This document shows, piece after piece, positions 16,347 through 26,377 of a stretch of 64,000 nucleotides of DNA (positions within the stretch are counted from its first letter, which is position 1; each line of letters begins with the position of its first letter). The stretch is from contig NZ_CP028092.1 of the NCBI RefSeq assembly GCF_005491705.1, forward strand, positions 3,472,001 to 3,536,000. Reading direction: 5' to 3'. The notes under the pieces are model-generated. The model ran no database searches, was not told the DNA's origin, and was given only the letters and a program-made list of their open reading frames with translations. The position numbers and the translations under genes were made by a program. This stretch comes from Pontibacter sp. SGAir0037. Lineage in GTDB: Bacteria > Bacteroidota > Bacteroidia > Cytophagales > Hymenobacteraceae.

Positions 16347-17849
16347 TTATCGTTTACCTATCGGGTAGTAAGCCTTCAGGCCGTCCGGGTAAACGCCCTC
16401 GATGTATACTACACCGCTATCAAAGTTCTTCAGATGCTTTTCTACATCACCTGGCTCATTAACAGCATATCGATCAATTCTGGTAATGATAAAGCCGTCT
16501 TTCATACCTGTTTCTCGGAATTTGCTTTTTTCGACGCTAGATATTTTAGCACCGCCTTCTATTCCAAGTTTGCTCATTTCCTGCTTGCTTACCGGCTCAA
16601 AACGGGCACCATCAAACGTTACTGCCTTTGCGACACTCCGTTTCATAATCTCAGTGCTGTTGTTCAGGTTCTTCAGTATTACATCTGCAGTTCTTTCTTT
16701 ATTGTCGCGCAGGTAGGTAACTTTTACTTTATCACCAGGGCGATATCTCGCTACCTGCTCCAGTAATTGAGAAGACTTGCTCACCGGTACACCGTTCACA
16801 GCAGTAACTACGTCGCCCTCTTTCAAGCCCGCTTCTTTAGCACCGCTTTTTTCTTCTACACCTGCAATGTACACACCGTTTAGTGTAGAAATATTCTGTT
16901 GCTTCGCAAAAGCAGCATCAATTTCCTGGATTCTGGCACCCAGTAAAGCACGCTGCACTTCACCATACTTCAGTAAGTCGTCGATTACTTTACTTACAAT
17001 AGCAGATGGCACTGCAAAAGAGTAACCGGCAAATGAACCTGTCTGAGAAGCGATAGCTGTGTTGATACCTACCAGGTCACCGTTCAAATTTACCAAAGCG
17101 CCACCACTGTTACCAGGGTTAACGGCCGCATCTGTCTGAATAAAAGACTCAATAGCCAAATCTTTTGTAGCATTGGTGCGCAGGATGTTGATGTTACGTC
17201 CTTTAGCACTTACAATTCCCGCTGTTACAGTAGATGTAAGGTTCATAGGGTTACCAACAGCTAATACCCACTCTCCAACTTGTAATTCGTCGGAGTTACC
17301 GTAACGCACAACTGGTAATTTTTCTGCTTCAATTTTCAAAAGCGCCAGGTCAGTAGTCGGGTCTGCCCCCACCACACTGGCTTCGAACTTACGCTTATCG
17401 TCCAGCACCACCTCTACTTTAGAGGCTTTATCGATTACGTGGTTGTTGGTAACAATATAGCCGTTAGAAGCTATAATCACACCTGAACCAGAACCCATTT
17501 GCGGACTACGAGGAGCACGCTCACCAAAGCCATCGCCAAAGAACTCACGCAAAAACGGATCCATCGGGCCACTATACCGATCGGAGGCTGTGGTAGCATA
17601 TTCCGTCATAACGTGCACAACAGCAGGCGTAGACACCTGAGCTGCTTTAATGAAATTTAAACCTTCTGGCACAGCAGTAGTACTGCTTCGCATATCGCTG
17701 GTATAGCGAACAGAAGGATACTGTTGCGCCTGCTCCAGGGCACTTCCGGTTCTGGTATCGTCTTCGAGCAGCTTGTAGCTACCTACGGCAATACCGCCAC
17801 CCATCACAGCGGAAAGAGTTAAGCCAACTATAAACTGTTTTGTTTTCAT
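16347..17849 (-). CDS. Periplasmic HtrA/DegP-family serine protease
   Basis: The protein has 500 residues with an N-terminal hydrophobic signal or anchor (about 5-25). The trypsin-like triad is His137 (TNNHVI), Asp167 (TTDLALL) and Ser248 (GNSGGAL). A PDZ domain follows (about 295-395, with GDVVTAVNGVPV), then a degenerate second PDZ-like part (about 410-495). It degrades or refolds damaged envelope proteins. Upstream on the same strand sits a separately terminated hsp20 gene, giving a stress-protein neighbourhood. No clear promoter was identified in the 180-base gap. Confidence 0.95.
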   Translation of the reverse strand: MKTKQFIVGLTLSAVMGGGIAVGSYKLLEDDTRTGSALEQAQQYPSVRYTSDMRSSTTAVPEGLNFIKAAQVSTPAVVHVMTEYATTASDRYSGPMDPFLREFFGDGFGERAPRSPQMGSGSGVIIASNGYIVTNNHVIDKASKVEVVLDDKRKFEASVVGADPTTDLALLKIEAEKLPVVRYGNSDELQVGEWVLAVGNPMNLTSTVTAGIVSAKGRNINILRTNATKDLAIESFIQTDAAVNPGNSGGALVNLNGDLVGINTAIASQTGSFAGYSFAVPSAIVSKVIDDLLKYGEVQRALLGARIQEIDAAFAKQQNISTLNGVYIAGVEEKSGAKEAGLKEGDVVTAVNGVPVSKSSQLLEQVARYRPGDKVKVTYLRDNKERTADVILKNLNNSTEIMKRSVAKAVTFDGARFEPVSKQEMSKLGIEGGAKISSVEKSKFRETGMKDGFIITRIDRYAVNEPGDVEKHLKNFDSGVVYIEGVYPDGLKAYYPIGKR

Positions 17850-17991
17850 GAAATATTTAATCTAAATGATGTTTCTTACCTAATATATGCAGAATAACCT
17901 ATATTATACAAGCTTAACGCTAAAATACCTTACGAAATTATATAACGCTACGATTGTTTTCAATATCTATCCTCTATAAGTATAACAAAAA

Positions 17992-18011
17992 AGAGGCCAA
18001 AGTTGGCCTCT
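17992..18011 (-). terminator. Terminator of the hsp20 gene
   Basis: Arms around AGAGGCC and GGCCTCT (17992-18000 with 18003-18011) form a tight hairpin with T6 on the - strand side. It starts 20 bases after the hsp20 stop. Confidence 0.75.
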
Positions 18012-18030
18012 CTTGTTAAGCTTTATTTTA

Positions 18031-18537
18031 TTAAGCCTGCCCGTTTTCTGAAGCGGCCACTTCTACAGCTTTAGGTTTTGCGCTTGCTTTTGCCTTATCG
18101 CTGCCAGATGTAATCTTTATCTGGTGCTTCATTGTTTTCTGCTCGTCTTTTGGCACAGAAACTACCAAAACACCATCAGTTAACTGCGCCTTAATCTGAT
18201 CAGCCTTCACATTATCTGGCAAGTAGAAAGTTCTGGTGAAAGAGCCGTACTGCGTTTCTACCATATGATAGCGTTTGCTGTCTTCTCTCCTTTCGAACTT
18301 ACGCTCACCAGATATAGTTAATTTGCCTTCCTGAAAATCGATGTTGATGTCTTCTTTCTTCACTCCCGGAAGAGCTACTTCAATTTCAAAGCCATTATCA
18401 GTTTCATACGCATCAACATGAGGCGTGAAACCAGTTACGCTGCGTGTATTAAGAGACTCATTAAAGAATCTGTCTAACATTGTGCTGAATGATTGCGGTA
18501 CGTTTTCTTGCATACCATTATATCTGCTCAGTGCCAT
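18031..18537 (-). CDS. Small heat-shock protein, Hsp20 / alpha-crystallin family
   Basis: The protein has 168 residues. The start at 18537 follows a near-perfect Shine-Dalgarno sequence (AGGAGGT) 7 bases before ATG, unusually strong for Bacteroidota. The frame extends upstream to 18585 without family similarity. The alpha-crystallin domain is clear: VDAYETDNGFEIEVALPGV, then GKLTISGERKFE and LTDGVLVVSVPK. The C-terminal tail is Ala/Lys-rich, with an IKI motif at the domain end. It is an ATP-independent holdase in the cytoplasm. A long imperfect palindrome about 90 bases upstream may regulate it. Confidence 0.95.
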   Translation of the reverse strand: MALSRYNGMQENVPQSFSTMLDRFFNESLNTRSVTGFTPHVDAYETDNGFEIEVALPGVKKEDINIDFQEGKLTISGERKFERREDSKRYHMVETQYGSFTRTFYLPDNVKADQIKAQLTDGVLVVSVPKDEQKTMKHQIKITSGSDKAKASAKPKAVEVAASENGQA

Positions 18538-18623
18538 TTTAAACCTCCTGTTTTTATTGTTATACATTTTAAATGTTACTAACACTTTGTACTATAATAA
18601 AAACTATACCAACAGAATATTTT

Positions 18624-18671
18624 AGTTAAATCATGAAATAATGTCATTTTAAAATTTCACTTGATTTAACT
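18624..18671. repeat. Imperfect 16-bp inverted repeat upstream of hsp20
   Basis: The left arm AGTTAAATCATGAAAT (18624-18639) and the right arm (18654-18671) are complementary over 16 positions with a 2-base bulge (18660-18661) and a 14-base centre. It lies about 90 bases upstream of hsp20 and 31 bases after the stop of the DUF2490 gene. It has no T tract on the - strand. It may be an operator for hsp20 or an AT-rich terminator. Confidence 0.5.
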
Positions 18672-18701
18672 TTTCTGCCTAAATTTCAGGAGGAGTAATT
18701 C

Positions 18702-19496
18702 TTAATATGTAATACTGGCAGTTGAAGGGGTAGTATGGATGCTATACTTTATTTCTAATGCAACCACCGGGCTGATGCGGTTTCTTTTAGTAGTATAGCC
18801 TAGCTCTACAACCTGACTGTTTTCATCATACCTGGGCGGAATCAGCACATAGTAATAATCGGTCTGGCGCATGAAATACGGCATTATACGCCACTTATCA
18901 TTCACTTCATAGGTCAGGTTCAGGCGCAGCCGTGTTCTGTCTATTTTTCGTTCCGCCGCATTGCTCTCTGCCTTCTGGAACTCTGTGCGAATAAAAGCTT
19001 CGTAATTGATGGCAGGTGTAATGTAGCGTTGCTTTACAGCTATGCGTTTACCTAATTCAGCAGAAAAACGCACCCTCCCAAAAGCATCCTGCTGTTCCTG
19101 TGTTACATACTCAAACATCCCTTGCTTGTTAAAGTACAAGTTCCCGATGCTCCCGTTATGCCGCAGAAACAAAGCTGCAAAGCCTGTTTTCGGATAATCT
19201 TCTATCGCATAGCGGAAAGATAAGCCACCCCGCCAATGGTTGGTTAGGGCATGCTCGTACCCCAGCTCCAGCTCCACACGCTCAAAGCTGCTAAACAGGC
19301 CGGTTTCCTTTAAATCGTTAAAGCGGGAGTCTGAGTTGATGCGGTATTGGTTACGGAAAAACAGAATTCCATCTTCGCCAGCTCCATAATTTACCTGCAG
19401 CTCAGGCCAGATAGCAGAAGCAGCTGTTACCTTACGTTGCGCCTCTGTGAAAAACGGCAGTAGTGTTAGTAATAAGATCAGGTATGGCTTTGTCAT
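18702..19496 (-). CDS. DUF2490-family outer-membrane beta-barrel-like protein
   Basis: The protein has 264 residues with a signal peptide (PYLILLLTLLPFFTEAQ). The rest alternates polar and aromatic residues in short strands (GILFFRNQYRINSDSRF, RMRLNL-like strands, IMPYFMRQTDYYYV) ending in ALEIKYSI. This matches DUF2490, a small Bacteroidota outer-membrane family of unknown role. It starts 2 bases after the 203-residue gene stop and shares a unit with it and the M20 gene. Confidence 0.75.
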   Translation of the reverse strand: MTKPYLILLLTLLPFFTEAQRKVTAASAIWPELQVNYGAGEDGILFFRNQYRINSDSRFNDLKETGLFSSFERVELELGYEHALTNHWRGGLSFRYAIEDYPKTGFAALFLRHNGSIGNLYFNKQGMFEYVTQEQQDAFGRVRFSAELGKRIAVKQRYITPAINYEAFIRTEFQKAESNAAERKIDRTRLRLNLTYEVNDKWRIMPYFMRQTDYYYVLIPPRYDENSQVVELGYTTKRNRISPVVALEIKYSIHTTPSTASITY

Positions 19497-19498
19497 GG

Positions 19499-20110
19499 TT
19501 ATTCTTTTTCTTCTCTTCCCTTCGTTAAGCTGGTTGCTAAACTATACAGCACCTCGCTCCCCCACTCATTGTAACGCAGTATTTTATTGTAAACAGGCTG
19601 ACTCTTACTGAAAACGGCATAGTAATCATTATACTCCTTCACTTCCACATCCTCCCAGTAAATCAAATATTGCTGATCGAGCAGGAATACGCCCTCCTCT
19701 GTTAGCAACACGTCTTTCAGTTCAACGCTTTTTTTGGCAAACAGCCGCTCTTTCCACTTTTCTACAAGTCCGCTCAGGTAATAGTCCCAAATGATATCTA
19801 CTATTTTGGCATAGATCTCCCGATAAGAATCATTCTTAGAAAAATAGCTCTTAAACCTGACGGACAGAATATGACCGTCCTGTGATTTTACATCGAGTGT
19901 AAAATCGCAACCAACATAGAACCGGTACCAGAGAATGAACTCGAGGTCGTGCTTTATATCAACAATGTCTTCTTTATTGATTCGCGTAAACGGAGAAGAC
20001 TGGAGAGGACTGTTCTCGTACTCCAGGTAATCGGGGGCAAGTATCAGGCGCCTTTTGTTACCAAGAAGCCCTGTAGACAAGTTGTATGTGTATACCCCGT
20101 TTTTTTCCAA
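19499..20110 (-). CDS. Hypothetical protein, 203 residues, possibly PH-like beta domain
   Basis: I do not recognise the family. The first 110 residues or so are beta-rich (RRLILAPDYLEYEN, INKEDIVDIKHDLEF, LDVKSQDGHILSVRFKSY), resembling a PH-like fold. The second half has a helix (YREIYAKIVDIIWDYYLSGL) and another beta section (LLTEEGVFLLDQQYLIYWEDV). No signal peptide or membrane helix is present, so it is probably cytoplasmic. It lies 19 bases after the M20 gene and 2 bases before the DUF2490 gene. Confidence 0.6.
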   Translation of the reverse strand: MEKNGVYTYNLSTGLLGNKRRLILAPDYLEYENSPLQSSPFTRINKEDIVDIKHDLEFILWYRFYVGCDFTLDVKSQDGHILSVRFKSYFSKNDSYREIYAKIVDIIWDYYLSGLVEKWKERLFAKKSVELKDVLLTEEGVFLLDQQYLIYWEDVEVKEYNDYYAVFSKSQPVYNKILRYNEWGSEVLYSLATSLTKGREEKE

Positions 20111-20129
20111 TGTACTTGCTGTTTTAGAA

Positions 20130-21320
20130 TTAACTTCCCAACTCCTGTATGGCCAGCCAGGCCATCAGGCCTATACCTGTTTCTAGCGCATCTTCTTCTA
20201 TATCGAAGGTAGGCGTGTGCACCGACGAGACTATGCCCCGTGCTTCGTTGCGGGTGCCCAAGCGGTAGAAGCAGGCATTCACTTCCTGAGAGTAATACGC
20301 AAAGTCTTCGGCCCCCATCCATAAATCCAGCTCTACGACATTCTCTGTACCTAAATACGCCTCAGCTGCAGCCCGGGCTCTGTCTGTCAGGGCCGGTTCG
20401 TTTTTAAGATACGGATAGCCGTTCTTGATGTCGATGTCACAGCTGCCACCCATGCTTTCGCATAGGCTTTCAGCAAGCTTCTTGATACGCTGGTGCGCCT
20501 CCTTCCGCCACTTTTCATCCATTGTACGGAAAGTGCCTTCTATCTTTACCTCGTTTGGTATTACGTTGGTAGCACCCATCGCTTCTACTTTTCCAAATGA
20601 AAGAACAGTAGGCACTTTGGGGCTGGCATGGCGACTGACAATTTGCTGCAGGGCTACGATCAAGTGTGCCGAAATCAGCACCGGATCTACGTTAAGTTCA
20701 GGCATGGCGGCATGGCCTCCTTTTCCCTTAACAGTAATATAAATCTCGTCGGCACTTGCCATATACATTCCTGCCCGGAAGCCTACTTTGCCAGCTGGCA
20801 GAAACGGAAATACATGCTGCCCTATTATGCCTTCAGGTGCCGGCTGCTGCAGCACACCTTCTTTTATCATGATAGAGGCGCCGCCTGGAAATTTCTCTTC
20901 CCCAGGCTGAAACACCAGTTTTACTGTTCCCTCAAACTCTTCGCGCAACTCCTGCAGAATACGGGCAGCACCTAACAGAGAAGCCGTATGCACATCGTGC
21001 CCGCAGGCGTGCATCACGCCTGCGTTTCTCGATTTATACGCTACCTGGTTCTGCTCCAGAATGGGCAAAGCATCCAGATCGGCACGCAGGGCTATTGTTT
21101 TACCGGCAGCACTCTTCCCCTCAATCAAAGCCACTACCCCTGTATCAGCCATACGTTTTGTCTCTAATCCGTAGCTTTGCAATAACTGCTCTACATAAGC
21201 AGCGGTCTGATGTTCTTCGAAAGACAGCTCCGGGTTTGCGTGCAAATGGCGCCTTATGCCTATGGTATCATTGGCATAAGCTTTGGCGAGTGATTTTATT
21301 TTTTGAGATAAATTAGTCAA
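20130..21320 (-). CDS. M20-family amidohydrolase
   Basis: The protein has 396 residues with the layout of the HipO/IAA-amino-acid hydrolase group. The motifs are RRHLHANPELSFEEH near the N-terminus, the metal-binding MHACGHDVHTASLLGAA, and QPGEEKFPGGASIMIKEG with the catalytic Glu. The dimerisation domain is in the middle and MGAEDFAYYSQ near the C-terminus carries the last metal ligand. Such enzymes cleave N-acyl amino acids in the cytoplasm with two divalent metals. The acyl group preferred cannot be told. It is the first gene of a three-gene unit. Confidence 0.92.
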   Translation of the reverse strand: MTNLSQKIKSLAKAYANDTIGIRRHLHANPELSFEEHQTAAYVEQLLQSYGLETKRMADTGVVALIEGKSAAGKTIALRADLDALPILEQNQVAYKSRNAGVMHACGHDVHTASLLGAARILQELREEFEGTVKLVFQPGEEKFPGGASIMIKEGVLQQPAPEGIIGQHVFPFLPAGKVGFRAGMYMASADEIYITVKGKGGHAAMPELNVDPVLISAHLIVALQQIVSRHASPKVPTVLSFGKVEAMGATNVIPNEVKIEGTFRTMDEKWRKEAHQRIKKLAESLCESMGGSCDIDIKNGYPYLKNEPALTDRARAAAEAYLGTENVVELDLWMGAEDFAYYSQEVNACFYRLGTRNEARGIVSSVHTPTFDIEEDALETGIGLMAWLAIQELGS

Positions 21321-21438
21321 GGTGCTGAAATTTAATGTACTGATAAGTTAACTGCTGAAGGTACGCAGACTGTCCTAAATTAAAAAGCGCTGCAGCTCAG
21401 GTATGGCTACAACGCTAGTTGTTAAGAACCTGTTGGTT

Positions 21439-21951
21439 CTATTTCTTGGGTATATTGATCTGCTCCTGCACAATCTGTGCATTCGGAATAAGATCGCTTA
21501 GCTGGTTTAGCACCTGCTGTGCTTCCATCCGGCTAAAGTAATCTCCTATTTTCAGCCGGAAGTTTGGTTGCTGATACGTAAGGTAATCCTGCTCCTCCGG
21601 CACACGACCTATAATAGTTTTACGCAGGTTCATCACAGTTTCACGCTCTGATCCGTTATACGCCAGTATCCGATACCCCTGGGCATACTTAATGCCTTTA
21701 TTCACACTGGCTACAGTATCCATCAGAACCGCCACACGATTGTTTACATGATTGGCGGGTTCTGTGCGTGGCGCAGAGGCTGCTTCATCTGTAGCAGCAG
21801 GATATTTAGGCCTGTATACACTCAAGTCCTCGTTTACACGTACTTTGCCACCAGCTCTGACACCTTCTGAGGTGCTGGTGCCGGAAGAGGGAGCACAGGC
21901 TGTACTGAAGCATACAAGAAGTATAAAAAGAAAGCTAAAGATTCTATTCAT
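21439..21951 (-). CDS. Lipoprotein with SPOR-like C-terminal domain
   Basis: The protein has 170 residues. The N-terminus is a lipoprotein signal with lipobox FSTAC. A low-complexity linker leads to a C-terminal domain of about 75 residues (GYRILAYNGSERETVMNLRK, then FRLKIGDYFSRMEAQQVLNQL). This has the repeat layout of SPOR domains, which bind denuded septal peptidoglycan. It overlaps the deoC end by 8 bases, so translation is coupled, though the functions seem unrelated. Confidence 0.75.
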   Translation of the reverse strand: MNRIFSFLFILLVCFSTACAPSSGTSTSEGVRAGGKVRVNEDLSVYRPKYPAATDEAASAPRTEPANHVNNRVAVLMDTVASVNKGIKYAQGYRILAYNGSERETVMNLRKTIIGRVPEEQDYLTYQQPNFRLKIGDYFSRMEAQQVLNQLSDLIPNAQIVQEQINIPKK

Positions 21952-22606
21952 GACTAATAATTTGGATACTGGCAGAGCATCCTAAACGATCTGCTCCTGC
22001 TTCGATTAACGCTTGCGCATCGGCAAATGTTTTTATGCCTCCCGATGCTTTTATTTTGATTTGGGCTGGCAGCGTGCGCCGCATTAATTTAATATCTTCC
22101 GCCCTGGCTCCACTTGCCGCAAAACCAGTAGAAGTTTTTACATAATCTACTCCGGCGGCAGTACAGATCTCACATGCTTTCACTATCTCTTCGGCTGAAA
22201 GTAGAGCTGTTTCTATGATCACTTTCAGTTCCGCCTCTTTTAAATGGCAGAATTTTGCCAGATCGCTCAGCTCATTCTCTACCTCCACGTATTGTCCGGA
22301 TTTGAAGGCAGAAACATTCATGACAACATCTATTTCATTGGCACCGTCGGCAATGGCCTGGTGCGTTTCCAGGAACTTTACCTTGTGATGCTGGTAGCCC
22401 AGCGGAAACCCGATTACCGTGGCCAGCTTTACCTTTGTACCTGTACCCAATGTATCTTTTGCTAAAGCGACATAGCAGGGTGGAACGCAAACCGCAGCAA
22501 AACCATAGGTTTCAGCCTCGCGGCATAGTTGTACTATTTGCCCAGCTGTTGCCTCCGGCTTTAGCTGTGTATGGTCTATATGCGCTGCAATCTCTTCTCC
22601 TGACAT
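21944..22606 (-). CDS. deoC: Deoxyribose-phosphate aldolase
   Basis: The protein has 220 residues, the normal length. The motifs are HTQLKPEAT, VIGFPLGYQ, EIDVVMN, VIIET, the Schiff-base lysine in YVKTSTGF, and IKASGGIKT. It cleaves 2-deoxyribose-5-phosphate to glyceraldehyde-3-phosphate and acetaldehyde, feeding nucleoside sugars into glycolysis. A TATCTTTG element lies about 65 bases upstream. The SPOR-like lipoprotein gene follows with an 8-base overlap; no other deo gene is nearby. Confidence 0.96.
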   Translation of the reverse strand: MSGEEIAAHIDHTQLKPEATAGQIVQLCREAETYGFAAVCVPPCYVALAKDTLGTGTKVKLATVIGFPLGYQHHKVKFLETHQAIADGANEIDVVMNVSAFKSGQYVEVENELSDLAKFCHLKEAELKVIIETALLSAEEIVKACEICTAAGVDYVKTSTGFAASGARAEDIKLMRRTLPAQIKIKASGGIKTFADAQALIEAGADRLGCSASIQIISHE

Positions 22607-22670
22607 AATCAGATGGTAGACTATAGAATTATTTAATTTGGACTAGCTGATGCCTTCCTCATAATAAGTG

Positions 22671-22678
22671 CAAAGATA
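22671..22678 (-). promoter_or_regulatory. Candidate -7 element for deoC
   Basis: The - strand reads TATCTTTG, identical to the rplM -7 element, about 65 bases before the deoC start. At the -33 position the - strand reads GCTG, a poor match that falls within the secA terminator stem. Confidence 0.45.
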
Positions 22679-22697
22679 GGAAGGGGATATAAAAAAA

Positions 22698-22721
22698 CAG
22701 CCACTAATTTCTTAGTGGCTG
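22698..22721 (-). terminator. Terminator of secA
   Basis: A perfect 10-bp stem (22698-22707 with 22712-22721) with loop TTTC is followed on the - strand by T7. It starts 11 bases after the secA stop. Confidence 0.9.
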
Positions 22722-22731
22722 CTCTGCTGAT

Positions 22732-25700
22732 TTAGTCTTCTAACAGTACACACCGGTTATCTAACAGGTCTTGCTCAACGTTTTTATACTTAACGTCTTT
22801 CAAAACCCTGCCATCCATATACTGCACGCTTACCCGGTCGTTACGACCAGCTACTTTCTGCGAGTGAGCCGGCAATATTTTTTCCGGTGCAGGCGACTGC
22901 ATAGTGGTGGAGCCGTTACTGCCTTCTAGTGAAGAGTGTACTTCTTCTTTTTTCTCGCGTAAGACAGGCGGCTTAGGTGCTGCAGGTTGAGGGCGTGGTG
23001 CCTGTACCTGATCCGGAGCCTGAATCGGAATATAAGCGTGGAAAAGGAAGTTAATCGTTTCTTCGTTTACCTTACCGATCATGCGCTTGAACAACTCAAA
23101 AGATTCGAACTTATACACCAAAAGCGGATCTTTCTGCTCGTAAACAGCATTCTGCACTACTTGCTTCAGGTCGTCCATCTGGCGAAGGTGCTCTGTCCAG
23201 GCCTGGTCAATTACTCCTAATGTAATCACTTTCTCCATCGAACGGATCAGCTCCATGGCATGTGATTCGTAGGCTTTGTTCAGGTTTGCCACCGCTGCTA
23301 CCTGGCGTTTGCCGTCTGTAAACGGAACAGCCACATTCTCGATCATTGGTCCACGGTTCTGGTGAATGTCTGTAATGATAGGGTATGCATGTTCTGAAAT
23401 CTGCTTGTTTTTATCCAGGTAATGGTTCAGTGCCTCGTTATACAGGCGCTCAGCCAGCTGGTTTGCAGAAACAGATTTGAAATCATCTTCTGTAATGGCA
23501 GTATCAATACCAAACACGCGGATAATATGCAGCTGGAAGTTTTCGTAGTCGCTGGAGTTTTTGTAGCTAACCACCATGTCTTCGCTGATATCATAAATCA
23601 TGTTCCAGATATCCAGCTCCAGGCGCTCCCCATACAGGGCATTTCTGCGACGCTTGTAAACTACCTCACGCTGTGCGTTCATAACGTCGTCATACTCCAG
23701 CAAGCGCTTACGCTGGCCGAAGTTATTTTCTTCTACTTTCTTCTGTGCACGTTCTATTGAGTTCGTGATCATAGAGTGCTGAATTACCTCTCCTTCTTCC
23801 AGACCCATACGGTCCATCAGGCGGGCAATTCTATCTGAACCGAACAAGCGCATCAGGTTATCTTCCAACGATACAAAGAATTGTGAAGAACCCGGATCTC
23901 CCTGGCGACCAGAACGACCACGCAACTGGCGGTCTACACGGCGTGACTCGTGGCGCTCTGTACCAATGATAGCCAGACCACCTGCTGCTTTAGACTCTGG
24001 TGTAAGCTTAATATCGGTACCACGGCCAGCCATGTTGGTAGCAATGGTTACTGTACTTGGCTTACCAGCTTCTGCTACAATGTCGGCTTCTTTCTGGTGC
24101 AATTTCGCGTTTAGTACCTGGTGCTTAATTTTACGCAGGGTAAGCATGCGGCTCAGCAACTCCGAAATCTCAACCGAAGTAGTACCCACCAGCACAGGCC
24201 GGCCTTTTTCAGTAAGTTCTACAATTTCGTCGGCTACAGCATTATACTTCTCACGGGTGGTTTTGTAAACTTTATCGTGCTCGTCTTTGCGTTGGATTGG
24301 TTTGTTGGTAGGAATTACCACCACATCCAGCTTATAGATATCCCAGAACTCACCAGCCTCCGTTTCAGCAGTACCGGTCATACCAGCCAGCTTGTGGTAC
24401 ATACGGAAGTAGTTCTGCAGCGTAACCGTAGCATACGTCTGTGTTGCATCTTCTACTTTTACGTTTTCCTTCGCCTCTATTGCCTGGTGCAAACCATCCG
24501 AATAACGGCGGCCTTCCATCACACGCCCGGTCTGCTCATCTACAATCTTCACTTTATGATCTGGCGTTACGATATACTCTGTATCTTTCTCGAACAGCGT
24601 ATATGCTTTCAGCAACTGGTTGATTGTATGCACACGCTTCGACTTCTCCTGGAAATCGGCGATTAATTGCTCTTTTCTGTGCAGTTGCTCCTCATTAGAC
24701 AAAGATTTATTGTTCTCTATATTGGCAATCTCTGTACCGATGTCTGGCAGAATAAACAGGTTCGGATCTTCGCCCTGGCCTGTGATCAGGTCAATACCTT
24801 TTTCGGTAAGCTCGATCTGGTTATGCTTTTCATCAATAGTGAAGAAAAGCGGCTCATCAGCCTCAGGCATCATGCGGGAGTTGTCCTGCAGGTAGTGGTT
24901 TTCTACCTTCTGCATGATGGCTCTGTTACCTGTCTCACTTAAAAACTTAATAAGCGGCTTACTCTTAGGCAGACCACGGTAAGCTCTGAAAAGAGATAAT
25001 CCGCCGTCTTTATCATTTCCTTCTTTGATCAAGCGTTTTGCATCGGTAAGGAAATTATTAACCAGCTTGCGCTGCGCCTCTACCAGCATGGCAATACGTG
25101 GTTTCAGCTGATAGAACTCATGCTCATCGCCACGCGGCACAGGACCAGAAATGATCAGGGGAGTACGGGCATCGTCAATCAACACAGAGTCTACCTCATC
25201 GACCATGGCATAGTGGTGCTTGCGCTGCACAAGGTCTTTAGGCTCACGCGCCATGTTATCACGCAGGTAATCGAAGCCAAATTCGTTGTTGGTGCCGTAG
25301 GTAATATCGGCACGGTAGGCATTACGGCGTGCCTCAGAGTTTGGCTGGTGTTTATCTATACAGTCGATGGTAATGCCATGGAACTCAAATAAAGGAGCCA
25401 TCCATTCAGAGTCACGGCGTGCCAGGTAATCGTTTACAGTTACCACGTGTACGCCACGCTTAGACAGTGCGTTAAGGAAGGCCGGAAGAGTTGCCACTAA
25501 CGTTTTACCTTCACCAGTTGCCATTTCGGCAATCTTACCCTGGTGCAGCACAATACCACCGATCAGCTGCACATCGTAGTGCAACATTTCCCAGGTTATT
25601 TCATTACCTGCTGCTGTCCATTTGTTTGCCCAGATGGCTTTATCACCATCAATCTGCACGTTAGGTTTACGGGCCGCCAGTGTACGGTCAAAATCATTGG

Positions 25701-26106
25701 CGGTAACAACTAACTGGCCGTTCTCTTTCCAACGGCGCGAAGTTTCTTTTACAATAGCAAAGGCTGCCGGCAATACCTCCATCAGTACTACTTCCAGCTC
25801 TTTGTTACGGTTCTTCTCCAGCTCATCAATTTCAGAGAATATATTCTCTTTCTGCACAATATTTAGTTCAGGCTCATCGGCAATGCGCTTGTGCAAGGCA
25901 GCAATATTTTCGTCGATAGGCTTTAAGCGCTCATCAATAATGGCTTTCACCTCTACTGTTTTATGGCGAAGCTCATCATCAGACAAGCTGGCAAGTCTGC
26001 CGTATTCTTCGTTTATCTGAGATACGTAGGGTATAACACCCTTGATATCTTTGTCGGACTTGGTTCCGAATATTTTCGCAACGGTTTTACCGAAAAAATC
26101 AAACAT
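22732..26106 (-). CDS. secA: Preprotein translocase ATPase SecA
   Basis: The protein has 1124 residues, longer than E. coli SecA (901) as is common in Bacteroidota. The Walker A motif is [15 protein letters not shown] (about 195-205), the DEAD-like box is [15 protein letters not shown], and [12 protein letters not shown] and [14 protein letters not shown] complete the motor. SecA drives export through SecYEG; secY is also in this window. The C-terminus replaces the usual zinc-binding CxCxSG-CH tail with [15 protein letters not shown] ending in CVLLED, so it lacks the classical SecB/phospholipid-binding metal motif. It is monocistronic by its terminator. Confidence 0.98.
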   Translation of the reverse strand: MFDFFGKTVAKIFGTKSDKDIKGVIPYVSQINEEYGRLASLSDDELRHKTVEVKAIIDERLKPIDENIAALHKRIADEPELNIVQKENIFSEIDELEKNRNKELEVVLMEVLPAAFAIVKETSRRWKENGQLVVTANDFDRTLAARKPNVQIDGDKAIWANKWTAAGNEITWEMLHYDVQLIGGIVLHQGKIAEMATGEGKTLVATLPAFLNALSKRGVHVVTVNDYLARRDSEWMAPLFEFHGITIDCIDKHQPNSEARRNAYRADITYGTNNEFGFDYLRDNMAREPKDLVQRKHHYAMVDEVDSVLIDDARTPLIISGPVPRGDEHEFYQLKPRIAMLVEAQRKLVNNFLTDAKRLIKEGNDKDGGLSLFRAYRGLPKSKPLIKFLSETGNRAIMQKVENHYLQDNSRMMPEADEPLFFTIDEKHNQIELTEKGIDLITGQGEDPNLFILPDIGTEIANIENNKSLSNEEQLHRKEQLIADFQEKSKRVHTINQLLKAYTLFEKDTEYIVTPDHKVKIVDEQTGRVMEGRRYSDGLHQAIEAKENVKVEDATQTYATVTLQNYFRMYHKLAGMTGTAETEAGEFWDIYKLDVVVIPTNKPIQRKDEHDKVYKTTREKYNAVADEIVELTEKGRPVLVGTTSVEISELLSRMLTLRKIKHQVLNAKLHQKEADIVAEAGKPSTVTIATNMAGRGTDIKLTPESKAAGGLAIIGTERHESRRVDRQLRGRSGRQGDPGSSQFFVSLEDNLMRLFGSDRIARLMDRMGLEEGEVIQHSMITNSIERAQKKVEENNFGQRKRLLEYDDVMNAQREVVYKRRRNALYGERLELDIWNMIYDISEDMVVSYKNSSDYENFQLHIIRVFGIDTAITEDDFKSVSANQLAERLYNEALNHYLDKNKQISEHAYPIITDIHQNRGPMIENVAVPFTDGKRQVAAVANLNKAYESHAMELIRSMEKVITLGVIDQAWTEHLRQMDDLKQVVQNAVYEQKDPLLVYKFESFELFKRMIGKVNEETINFLFHAYIPIQAPDQVQAPRPQPAAPKPPVLREKKEEVHSSLEGSNGSTTMQSPAPEKILPAHSQKVAGRNDRVSVQYMDGRVLKDVKYKNVEQDLLDNRCVLLED

Positions 26107-26377
26107 CTGTATTGTTGTTCTTAAATGAAATCCTGTGTTTGCAATATCGTCAAAATTAGCTGTTTTTTTGAGATATTCATTGTTATGTACTAAAACAATA
26201 CCACATTAACAGCCACATAGGTTATCTGCCATATTTGCCGGAGTAAAGAGGCTTCTTTTCCTGCTATATCTATTTAACCTAAAGTTCATGCCATAAAAGG
26301 TAAGAGGTGGCAATGTGGCAGTAAATATTAACAATTTATAACCAAAACAGCCGGGTATAAAGTTTCAGTAAAGTCCT
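26107..26377. other. Intergenic region without supported gene
   Basis: This 271-base AT-rich gap holds the secA leader. On the - strand TAATTTTG (26151-26158) could be a weak -7 element for secA, but no -33 partner is seen. No clear terminator for the acetyltransferase gene ending at 26378 and no convincing ORF were found. Confidence 0.5.

Noticed and set aside
24121..24666. 181-residue open frame on the + strand inside secA
   Set aside because: It is antisense to a fully conserved secA region and its translation has no protein-like pattern.
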